Shown: in pieces, positions 45,594 to 52,286 of the stretch | How positions within the stretch are numbered: position 1 is the stretch's first letter | Layout of the letters: every line of letters starts with the position of its first letter | Position numbers and translations under genes: made by a program | Assembly: GCA_023415825.1 (NCBI GenBank) | Contig: JAEZJF010000020.1 | Location: 1-64,000, forward strand | DNA: 64,000 bases | Reading direction: 5' to 3' | Origin: Bacillota bacterium | Lineage (GTDB): Bacteria; Bacillota; Clostridia; DSM-8532 | The notes under the pieces: generated by a model | Database searches by the model: none | What the model saw: the letters and a program-made list of their open reading frames with translations, nothing else | What the model was told of the DNA's origin: nothing

Positions 45594-47084
45594 ATGGATG
45601 AGTTTAATAAGGAAAACAACCAAAATAACGATAAAGAAGACAATAGCTGGGGGTTCACTCCTAGTTTTAACCCCGAGAACCATGACTATTCATCGGATGA
45701 AAAGACAAACGATAAAAGCACCGAGTCTCAAGGTTCTGAGGCCCCGCCGGAAATCTCCGATTTCGTTGGCGGGTCAAGTTCTTATAACGAGAGCAAGCCC
45801 GAGTTTCATTCAGGTTCTTACAATAGACCCAATGATTCGGAAGATCTTAAAACTTCCCAGTTTTACAACGAAAGCTATAAAAAGCCCGCAAAGGGAAGGC
45901 TAAAGGGGCTTCTTGTCCCAATGCTCATTGTTGCACTTTTGAGCTCTCTTCTGACAGGTGGTATTGTGGGGGCCTATTTTACCTTTGGAATGCCTCAAAA
46001 CTATAACGGAGGTAAGGGCTATAAGAACAATCTGGTCAATGAAAATGGGGGTATTAAGCAGATTGAGATTGTGGATAAAACTACCGCTGCCTCAGCTGAA
46101 CAGGCTGTGGCTGAAAAGGTCGGTATCTCAATTGTTGGCATCAATGTGACCTTTGAATACAGTGATATGTTCTTTGGTACAACCAAAAGCCAGGGGCAGG
46201 GGTCCGGGATTATTTATCGAAATGACGGCTATATTATAACCAATAATCATGTTATTGAGAATGCCATGCTGGGAACAAACGGTAATAAAGTATCTCCCGG
46301 CTCCAAAATTGAAGTTATTCTGCCAAACCAGGTGGATAAGCCTTATGAGGCCACTGTTGTCGGTCGTGATTCAAAAACCGATATTGCCATTCTAAAAATA
46401 AATGCTTCAGAGCTTCCTGCTGCAGACTTTGCCGATTCCGACCAGGTTAAAGTCGGAGAGAAGGCCATCGCTATCGGAAACCCTGCAGGGCTTGAATTTA
46501 TGGGATCGGTAACCTCGGGTATTATAAGCGGACTAAATCGAAAAATAGAGTTCGATAACGGTAAAAGCATGCGGCTTATTCAAACCGATGCGGCTATCAA
46601 CCCGGGGAATAGCGGCGGTGCCCTTCTGAATTCAAAAGGTGAGGTTATAGGCATCAACACTTCAAAAATCGGTGGAGAGGGCTATGAAGGACTGGGATTC
46701 GCCATTCCCTCCAACCATGCTAAAGAAATTGCTGAGAGCCTGATTGAAAGCGGGTATGTTAAAGGCAGACCACAGCTTGGGATTAGCGTTAATACAAGTT
46801 TTAATAAAGAAATAGCTGATAAAAACAAAGTTCCCGAAGGTATTCTGGTAGCTGAAGTTACACCTTTGAGCGGTGCGTTTAAAGCAGGCATACAAGCCGG
46901 TGACATCATTACCAAGTTTAATGGTGTTGATATTAAAAGCTTTGAAGCTCTCGAAACTGAAAAGAATAAATTCAAAGCAGGAGATAAGGTGGAAATAACT
47001 CTTTATAGGATACCTAACAATGGGCCTGCCGACGAGGGCGTCTACAGAACTGTTGAAGTAACATTGGGTGAGGATACTCAATAG
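45594..47084 (+). CDS. HtrA/DegP-like membrane-anchored serine protease
   Basis: A 496-residue protease. A hydrophilic Asn/Ser/Glu-rich cytoplasmic N-terminus (about 1-105) leads to one membrane segment (about 106-130). A trypsin-like domain then carries the triad His in TNNHVI, Asp in KTDIAIL and Ser in NPGNSGGAL, and one PDZ domain is at the C-terminus (about 395-490). ATG 45594 is eight bases after GGAAGGAG. It degrades or refolds damaged exported proteins in known homologues. Its place behind a two-component pair suggests control by that pair. Confidence 0.93.
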   Translation: MDEFNKENNQNNDKEDNSWGFTPSFNPENHDYSSDEKTNDKSTESQGSEAPPEISDFVGGSSSYNESKPEFHSGSYNRPNDSEDLKTSQFYNESYKKPAKGRLKGLLVPMLIVALLSSLLTGGIVGAYFTFGMPQNYNGGKGYKNNLVNENGGIKQIEIVDKTTAASAEQAVAEKVGISIVGINVTFEYSDMFFGTTKSQGQGSGIIYRNDGYIITNNHVIENAMLGTNGNKVSPGSKIEVILPNQVDKPYEATVVGRDSKTDIAILKINASELPAADFADSDQVKVGEKAIAIGNPAGLEFMGSVTSGIISGLNRKIEFDNGKSMRLIQTDAAINPGNSGGALLNSKGEVIGINTSKIGGEGYEGLGFAIPSNHAKEIAESLIESGYVKGRPQLGISVNTSFNKEIADKNKVPEGILVAEVTPLSGAFKAGIQAGDIITKFNGVDIKSFEALETEKNKFKAGDKVEITLYRIPNNGPADEGVYRTVEVTLGEDTQ

Positions 47085-47136
47085 AATCTTTAATTACAAT
47101 AAATAATATGTATAACAAATACCAATAATTTTCCAT

Positions 47137-47173
47137 AAAAAAAGCTGTCATACAATTTCTGACAGCTTTTTTT
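47137..47173 (+). terminator. Terminator of the htrA-like gene
   Basis: AAAAAAAGCTGTCA pairs with TGACAGCTTTTTTT around a nine-base loop, an intrinsic terminator in either direction. It closes off read-through into the agr region; the first LytTR block begins six bases later. Confidence 0.9.
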
Positions 47174-47178
47174 GCATG

Positions 47179-47225
47179 TTTACCGCAGTTATTACATTAA
47201 AAACCGCAGTTATTACATTTCGCGT
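47179..47225 (+). promoter_or_regulatory. LytTR-type operator block 1 (candidate RNA promoter)
   Basis: Two direct repeats of CCGCAGTTATTACATT lie at 47183-47198 and 47204-47219, 21 bp apart, which is two helical turns. The CAGTT core and this spacing match the known AgrA (9-bp repeats with 12-bp spacing) and VirR (CCCAGTTNTNCAC) site patterns of LytTR-domain regulators. A -10 element TATAGT (47246-47251) with a TGA extension lies 42 bp from the start of repeat 2, and no consensus -35 box is present. An activator-dependent promoter is the inference. Confidence 0.8.
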
Positions 47226-47245
47226 CATAAGCCTCAATTTTTTGA

Positions 47246-47480
47246 TATAGTAAAAACAGATTTAAAACTCCTCCAGCCACCCTAGAGCTGCTCATTTTAT
47301 AATCCCTGTACCAATTATAAAATGAGCAATGCGTTGGATAATGGAGCATAAAGACAAAATGAAGGAAGGCTATAGGTCCCCCCATATGAAGCATTCTTAA
47401 TTTTGAGACTTTAATGGCCTTATCACGCAGTAATCCACTATTATTGAAAAAGCACCGTGCCTGCACGGTGCTTTTTCAAT
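47246..47480 (+). ncRNA. Candidate quorum-controlled small RNA (RNAIII-like layout)
   Basis: The transcript should start near 47258 and end at the terminator 47443-47480, giving about 220 nt. It holds a perfect 15-bp hairpin (GCTCATTTTATAAT with ATTATAAAATGAGC, 47289-47328, ten-base loop), an anti-Shine-Dalgarno-like ACTCCTCC near 47267 and a C-run GGTCCCCCC near 47375. A short frame at 47341-47400 could encode 19 residues, MEHKDKMKEGYRSPHMKHS, but has no good ribosome site. I see no convincing protein gene. The RNA, its regulation and any targets are inferred; an untranslated leader or a transcript reading on past the terminator is the alternative. Confidence 0.6.
47443..47480 (+). terminator. 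Strong terminator of the candidate small RNA
   Basis: ATTGAAAAAGCACCGTGC pairs perfectly over 18 bp with its complement at 47463-47480, with only CT between the arms. The descending arm contains TTTTT. It is symmetrical, so it could also end reverse-strand transcripts. Confidence 0.85.
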
Positions 47481-47496
47481 AGTATGGGTGAAACTT

Positions 47497-47534
47497 GAGG
47501 TGTGTTCTTTCCCCTACGTACCTCTGGATTTTTT
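47497..47534 (+). terminator. Second hairpin with T-run before the agrB promoter
   Basis: GAGGTGTGT pairs with ACGTACCTC (two G-T pairs), and TGGATTTTTTA follows. It would catch read-through past the terminator at 47443-47480 and separate the RNA gene from agrB. Confidence 0.6.
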
Positions 47535-47593
47535 ATGACAAAAGCCGCCTAATATAGGTTTAATATTACCAAATATACCAATTATATAGTGGG

Positions 47594-47640
47594 TTTACCG
47601 CAGTTATTACATTTCAAGCCGCAGTTATTACATTTCGCGT
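47594..47640 (+). promoter_or_regulatory. LytTR-type operator block 2 (agrBD promoter)
   Basis: This 47-bp block is the same as 47179-47225 except for four or five bases in the middle. Repeats lie at 47598-47613 and 47619-47634, again 21 bp apart. The extended -10 element TGC-TATACT (47658-47666) begins its hexamer 42 bp from the start of the second repeat, the same spacing as in block 1. No -35 box is visible. Positive autoregulation of agrBD by the LytTR regulator at 48782 is inferred. Confidence 0.82.
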
Positions 47641-47693
47641 TTTTTCTTGTTGTTTTTTGCTATACTGAAGCGGAAGAAAAGGGGGGCAAGATC

Positions 47694-48278
47694 ATGCTTC
47701 AGCAGGTTGCCAGTGATTTGACAGAGCTCCTCCTTAAGAAGGAGATTGTCAAGGAGCAAGATAAAGAAATCTATACTTATGGCTTTGAGGCTATGTTTTC
47801 TACAATCATCAATACCATCCTCGTTTTGACTATAGGTATACTGGCAGGGACACTTCTTGAAACCTTGATTTATCTGATATGTTTTGCTCTGCTTAGAGTT
47901 TATTGTGGTGGATATCATGCCAAAACTCATGTGGGCTGCATACTAATGTTTGTTGGGCTTTACGGATCGGCTATGTTTATTCCTCATCTCATACCTGCAC
48001 AGTACAATGGCTTGTTATCCATAGTCATTGGCGGTATTTCTCTTACGGCGATATTTCTGTATGCACCTATTGAGCATCAAAACAGACCGTTTGTAGGAAA
48101 CGAGTATAAGACCTTTCGTAAGCTTGCCCGAATTATTGTGCTTTTAGAAGCCGCACTTATTGTTTTCATTTCAGCCATCTATCAAAATTTCTCGAAAATA
48201 GCCTTGATTATCTCAATGGCCATGATTAGTGTTGTGTTCATATTGGCTTTAGCCAAAATTATAGAAAGAAAGAGGTGA
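47694..48278 (+). CDS. agrB: AgrB-like accessory gene regulator peptidase
   Basis: A 194-residue membrane cysteine protease of the AgrB family that removes the C-terminal tail of the AgrD prepeptide and helps form the thiolactone ring. About five to six hydrophobic segments are present. The catalytic pair is H75 and C82 in RVYCGGYHAKTHVGC, with the same seven-residue separation as His77/Cys84 of the Staphylococcus enzyme. ATG 47694 follows GGGGGG at seven bases; upstream in-frame codons overlap the promoter. agrD starts five bases after its stop. Confidence 0.92.
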   Translation: MLQQVASDLTELLLKKEIVKEQDKEIYTYGFEAMFSTIINTILVLTIGILAGTLLETLIYLICFALLRVYCGGYHAKTHVGCILMFVGLYGSAMFIPHLIPAQYNGLLSIVIGGISLTAIFLYAPIEHQNRPFVGNEYKTFRKLARIIVLLEAALIVFISAIYQNFSKIALIISMAMISVVFILALAKIIERKR

Positions 48279-48283
48279 ATCAT

Positions 48284-48427
48284 GTGATTAGAGGTTTTGC
48301 AATGTTTCTGGGTAAGCTTCTGGCAGCAATAGCATTCTCAACAGCCTTCTTAAGTAACTTCACAAGCTGTGTCATATTCGTGAATCAGCCTCAGATGCCT
48401 GAGAAAGTAAGAATGCTCAAAAAATGA
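48284..48427 (+). CDS. agrD: AgrD-like autoinducing peptide precursor
   Basis: A 47-residue peptide starting at GTG 48284, six bases after GAGGTGA. Residues 1-25 form an amphipathic, hydrophobic leader. Cys29 starts the predicted ring: SCVIFV lines up with TCDFIM of a Staphylococcus aureus AgrD. The remainder, NQPQMPEKVRMLKK, matches the conserved charged tail with its P-x-x-P-E pattern (DEPKVPEEL in S. aureus). A five-residue CVIFV thiolactone with a short N-terminal tail is the expected signal. It directly follows agrB, whose product would process it. Ring size and leader cut are inferred. Confidence 0.88.
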   Translation: MIRGFAMFLGKLLAAIAFSTAFLSNFTSCVIFVNQPQMPEKVRMLKK

Positions 48428-48509
48428 TCCTATTGCGTATGCTTAATGGACACATTTTTTACAATTGAGCAGCGGACAGTAACTTGGCTCGCATTCCTTA
48501 TACCCTGAA

Positions 48510-48549
48510 TATCCCAGCTTGGTAACTGTATCAGGCTGGGATACTTTTT
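48510..48549 (+). terminator. Terminator after agrD
   Basis: TATCCCAGC pairs with GCTGGGATA (48510-48518 and 48535-48543), followed by CTTTTTC. It separates agrBD from the two-component genes. Confidence 0.85.
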
Positions 48550-48670
48550 CATATAGAGAATGCCTACCAACAGGGTTACCGAAGCGTAAATTTGCTTTCT
48601 TTTTTTCTCAATACATAGAAGCAGATAAGTAATACAATAATCCCCCCAAAAAAGAAAGTGAGGAAAGCAA

Positions 48671-48700
48671 TTGAAAAAACATAGAAAATTCTGGTATGAT
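48671..48700 (+). promoter_or_regulatory. Promoter of the LytTR regulator/GHKL kinase genes
   Basis: TTGAAA (48671-48676), an 18-bp spacer and TATGAT with an upstream TGG extended -10 element (TGGTATGAT) make a likely sigma-A promoter for the gene at 48782. No LytTR repeat is seen here, so the receptor pair may be constitutively expressed. Otherwise, 48428-48781 contains only the terminator at 48510-48549. Confidence 0.55.
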
Positions 48701-48781
48701 GATTTAGCCAAGAGTTTTTTTAACGGGCACAAAAATAGAAAAAATGAGCTGAATTTGATTCAATTACTTTCGGGGGAGAAT

Positions 48782-49510
48782 ATGCAGATTGCAGTTTGCG
48801 ACGATGAAAAGGTCTTTTTAGATCTTTTTTCAGGTTATATTAAAAACTGTATGGCAACTTGTGAAGAGTACAATAATGAAGTTACCATTGATGCATACTC
48901 CTCGGGAGAACTGCTGTTAGAGGCCTATAATCAAGGACAGACCTATGATATTATTTTCCTTGATATCAGAATGGACGGGCTCAATGGTTTTGATACGGCA
49001 AAAATGATAAGAGAACTTGACAGCAGGACCATGATTGTCTTTATTACCTCATTATCAGATTATATTTTCAACAGCTTTGAATACCGGCCCTTTTGGTTCC
49101 TGATAAAGCCTGTTTCCGAGGAGAAGTTCAGGTATGTATTCTTTAAAGCACTAACCGAACTTAAGCATATAAGGACAAGGGAATTTTCCTTCTTTACCAG
49201 AGAGCATGGGCTGCTAAGCTTGGAAATCAGCAAAATTTGCTATTTGGAAAGTGTACTGAGAAGAATCATTATTCAAACAACTATGGAGCAATATACTTAT
49301 TATGCCAATATTTCATCAGAAGAAGAAAAGCTTATAAAGTACGATTTCGTAAGGATTCACAAGGGGTACCTTGTGAATATGGCATACATACAAAGAATCA
49401 ACAAAAACAATGTTGTCTTGAAAAACAGTGTGGTGCTCCCCTTGAGCGAACACCGCTATAAAGCTGTATTTGATAGCTTTACTAGTTATCTTGCGAGGTG
49501 CTCGGTATGA
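48782..49510 (+). CDS. LytTR-family response regulator (AgrA-like)
   Basis: A 242-residue regulator. The receiver domain begins MQIAVCDDEK with the acidic pair, and has phospho-acceptor Asp in IIFLDIRMDGLNG (about residue 61) and a lysine in FLIKPVSEEKF. The C-terminal ~100 residues form the LytTR DNA-binding domain, with segments like ISKICYLESVLRRIIIQT and FVRIHKGYLVNMAYIQRI. ATG 48782 behind GGGGGAG gives this start. A longer in-frame reading from TTG 48671 would put the start codon inside the promoter. It probably binds the repeats at 47179-47225 and 47594-47640. The GHKL kinase overlaps its end. Confidence 0.93.
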   Translation: MQIAVCDDEKVFLDLFSGYIKNCMATCEEYNNEVTIDAYSSGELLLEAYNQGQTYDIIFLDIRMDGLNGFDTAKMIRELDSRTMIVFITSLSDYIFNSFEYRPFWFLIKPVSEEKFRYVFFKALTELKHIRTREFSFFTREHGLLSLEISKICYLESVLRRIIIQTTMEQYTYYANISSEEEKLIKYDFVRIHKGYLVNMAYIQRINKNNVVLKNSVVLPLSEHRYKAVFDSFTSYLARCSV

Positions 49511-50820
49511 TACATAGCTTTGGTTGGTTATCGGTTGAGGCGGGAACATCCCTGTTTGAAATCATACTCATTCTAACATTTTTAAATGGATTTCTTACCG
49601 TTAAAGAAATGTCGGTAGTAAAAAAAACAATTATATTCGTCGGAGCATATGTCATTTTATTTTTTGGAAGTACCTTCTTGTTTGATATTCCCGGCGCTCT
49701 TCTGATCAATTTTTTCACTGTCACTATGATCCTTTCATTTACTTTATACACGGGAAAGCTCACAAACCACTTCTTCTCGAGTATACTATTACTAGCCATG
49801 CTTGCTGTGGTGGAGCTTATAGCCATGTGCATAATTGTTATAAGCCTGAATATAGACGCCGCCAGAATTCAAGCTGAACCCCTCCTCAGATTTATCTGCG
49901 TTTTATTAAAAAATATTCTTTCCTTTGCCATCATTAAGCTTATCTGCAATTTCAGAAGATCTAATGTCAGAGAAGTGGGACGTGTCTATTTTGCTTTTCT
50001 CCTGGTCGTTCCTATTATTTGTGTGGTTGTCACGCTTTTGATACTGAATCTTATTCTATCCTATGAGATAATGGACTTATCCATCTTCCTGGCAGCTTTT
50101 TTAGGATTAATGTATGTTAATGCCATTGTTTTTGCCATCTTTGAAGGCCTGATGCGTCAAATGGACAAGGAGCATAGATATAAAATGATTGAAAAGCAAT
50201 TGGAATTGCAGCTCAATCACTATAATAAATTAGCTGAGAACCGAGCAATGCTTTCGGAAGTCCTTCATGATTTTAAGAACCATCTCAACTGCATCTACAA
50301 TCTTTATAAGTATAATAATAGTCAGGACCTGGGCCGATATATAGAAAATCTCATTAATGTGTCCGAGACCGAAAAAGTGATCGATACAGGGAACCCTGTT
50401 ATAGATGCCCTACTTAATGATAAATACTCTATAAGCCAAAAAATAGGAATTGATTTTAGAAAAGAGCTTAATCTACCTTCAAATCTTAAGATTGCGCCTA
50501 CAGATATCTGTGCAATTCTCGGAAATTCTCTTGATAATGCCATTGAAGCCTGCAAACGCATAAAGAACAGTGCCATAAGAAGGGAAATAGCCCTATCAAT
50601 GACCTATCGTGATTCCTATCTCATCATAGTTGTTGTCAATACAATTGATCAGGTTCCTCTAAAGGAGGGTAAGTTCTTTCGTTCATCGAAGCCTTCTCCG
50701 GAATTACATGGCTTGGGTATGCACAGCATAGAAAGAACTGTAAAGAAATATGCCGGCAATATGGTTGTAAAATGTGATGAAGGACTTTTTAAGCTGGAAA
50801 TCGTCATGTCGACAGCCTAA
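49507..50820 (+). CDS. GHKL sensor histidine kinase (AgrC-like)
   Basis: A 437-residue membrane kinase. The first ~200 residues contain six to seven membrane segments, as in AgrC-type peptide receptors. The cytoplasmic part has the His box SEVLHDFKNHLNCIYNLY, an N-box-like NSLDNAIEACK and the G-box SSKPSPELHGLGMHSIERTV of the GHKL/HATPase_c_5 family. ATG 49507 overlaps the regulator stop as ATGA, with GAGGTG eight bases upstream. With agrBD next door, the expected ligand is the AgrD-derived cyclic peptide. Confidence 0.9.
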   Translation: MIHSFGWLSVEAGTSLFEIILILTFLNGFLTVKEMSVVKKTIIFVGAYVILFFGSTFLFDIPGALLINFFTVTMILSFTLYTGKLTNHFFSSILLLAMLAVVELIAMCIIVISLNIDAARIQAEPLLRFICVLLKNILSFAIIKLICNFRRSNVREVGRVYFAFLLVVPIICVVVTLLILNLILSYEIMDLSIFLAAFLGLMYVNAIVFAIFEGLMRQMDKEHRYKMIEKQLELQLNHYNKLAENRAMLSEVLHDFKNHLNCIYNLYKYNNSQDLGRYIENLINVSETEKVIDTGNPVIDALLNDKYSISQKIGIDFRKELNLPSNLKIAPTDICAILGNSLDNAIEACKRIKNSAIRREIALSMTYRDSYLIIVVVNTIDQVPLKEGKFFRSSKPSPELHGLGMHSIERTVKKYAGNMVVKCDEGLFKLEIVMSTA

Positions 50821-50892
50821 GGTGCAATCAAAACCTCGATCATCCCTAAGGTGCGCCATTTTGTACCAACACGACTCAACCTTTAGAGCCTA

Positions 50893-52017
50893 TCACCCCT
50901 CATTTTTGGGCGACAGAGTACCTGTATACGCTAAAATACGTTCAATAAGGCTATCCCGGAATTGTGTTAGACCTTCAAAATCCATGTTTTTAATATAGTG
51001 CTTTTCGAGATCGTCATGAAAAGCCTTCGCATCGGCTATGCATTCAATGGCTCTCTGAAGCAGGGCTTCGGTATAGAGCCGATTGAAGCCAAGCTGTTTA
51101 CCGTGATCTTCAATTACAGTCTTATCATAAAAGTCATTGATAAAATAGGTCGTACAATTTTCATTGTTTATATCGCTGATATCGTGATATTCATTGGCGG
51201 TCAGTACAGAGACCTTGAGCTCGGGAATAACCATATGCTCAATATTCAGGGGAGCCATGGGGCAAAAATAGGTCTCGCAGTCGAAACCTCTAATGAGAGC
51301 TTCATTTTTCAGAGTATCTAAAATACGGTGGGTAGTGCCTCCGGCAGGAGCACTTAGCCTAATGATCTTTTGGGTGGAGCAAATGCTGTCAAGGAAGTCA
51401 GAGAAGCCACGGGGTGTAATTGCGCTTGCAAACAGGCACCGCTGCTTTCCAGGTATTTTGGATGGGGCTCCCTTATCAAATAGCATATCTTTTAGATCAT
51501 GGATGAAAAGAGCTTCGCGGCCTCTGTCCAGAGCTTCTTCAAAAATAGTTTCGGTGTCTTCCTTAAGGGAGGCGGCTGCACGTAAATAGCGGTAAGCTCT
51601 TGCAAAGCAAACCTTGATTTTCTTATTGAGGATCATGATATCCTCTCTTGATTCAGAGAATCCCTCTTCTCGCCAAAACTGCCCCAGATTGATGATCTCA
51701 TCGACTGCTCCCGGGTATACGGGATCAACTACGTGAGGAGAGGTTCCGTCAAGCATGGCGACCATAAGCTCAGGGATGACCAAGCCGTCCAGGCTGTTGT
51801 TATCACTGGAGCAATGCATAAACTCTACATTAAAGCCTTGTTTGGCAAGCTCCAGGCCGACTCTTCGCATCAGGGTGCTCTTGCCGGTGCCGGGGCCGCC
51901 TTTTAAAACAAAGATTTTCCTGGCTTTTGTATTGTCGATAATGTATCTATAATAACTAAAGAAGCCACCGGGTGTATTACCTCCCGGATACATGTGTCTA
52001 ATATTCCCCTCAGGCAT
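50893..52017 (-). CDS. P-loop ATPase of a conserved Firmicutes family (PRK06851-like)
   Basis: A 374-residue soluble protein with two related halves. The first has Walker A LKGGPGTGKSTLMRRVG (about residues 36-52); the second has a degenerate counterpart around LSAPAGGTTHRILD. Both halves share ALFASAITPRGF- and YHDI-type segments. This layout matches a conserved bacterial family of unknown function sometimes labelled PRK06851; an assignment by recall, not by search. ATG 52017 follows GAGGTTGAT. It converges with the agrC-like gene. Confidence 0.7.
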   Translation of the reverse strand: MPEGNIRHMYPGGNTPGGFFSYYRYIIDNTKARKIFVLKGGPGTGKSTLMRRVGLELAKQGFNVEFMHCSSDNNSLDGLVIPELMVAMLDGTSPHVVDPVYPGAVDEIINLGQFWREEGFSESREDIMILNKKIKVCFARAYRYLRAAASLKEDTETIFEEALDRGREALFIHDLKDMLFDKGAPSKIPGKQRCLFASAITPRGFSDFLDSICSTQKIIRLSAPAGGTTHRILDTLKNEALIRGFDCETYFCPMAPLNIEHMVIPELKVSVLTANEYHDISDINNENCTTYFINDFYDKTVIEDHGKQLGFNRLYTEALLQRAIECIADAKAFHDDLEKHYIKNMDFEGLTQFRDSLIERILAYTGTLSPKNEG

Positions 52018-52077
52018 CAGATCAACCTCGTAAACCAAAATACACGCCCTATAGTTTACTCCAAATTTTCACACATT

Positions 52078-52115
52078 ATGATTGCTTTCCAGAAAGTCGT
52101 ACAACGACTTTTTTC
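52078..52115. repeat. Dispersed hairpin element, second copy
   Basis: Bases 52078-52099 match the reverse complement of 18338-18359 at 21 of 22 positions, and both can fold (here AAAGTCG with CGACTTT). This copy has a T-run of about six at 52107-52114 after the stem, so on the forward strand it could act as a terminator. The rest of the gap 52018-52286 holds only a possible -10 element (TATAAT near 52234) for purL. Confidence 0.55.
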
Positions 52116-52286
52116 TGCAATTACTGAATCTAGGGTATCAAGCGACTGAGACCCTGTAAATTGTCACAACCGCCCATTTATGTAAAGCCCATCTCTTGGC
52201 AGTTTAAAGCTTTTTTTTAAGGTCATAATCCTATATAATGGGGGTATATTACTTTTTTCAACAAATTTTTAGAATGGAGCTTGACG

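Noticed and set aside
47341..47400. 19-codon frame in the candidate RNA as a delta-haemolysin-like peptide
   Set aside because: The peptide MEHKDKMKEGYRSPHMKHS is hydrophilic and not amphipathic, and no proper ribosome site precedes it. Kept only as a note.
47197..47466. Reverse-strand open frame of 89 codons through the candidate small RNA
   Set aside because: It spans the perfect hairpin and runs into the terminator, lacks a ribosome site and has unlikely composition. The forward-strand RNA interpretation explains the same palindromes better.
48671..48781. N-terminal extension of the LytTR regulator
   Set aside because: The receiver domain begins naturally at ATG 48782 with GGGGGAG in front. 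The extension contains an extended -10 promoter and no homology to receiver domains.
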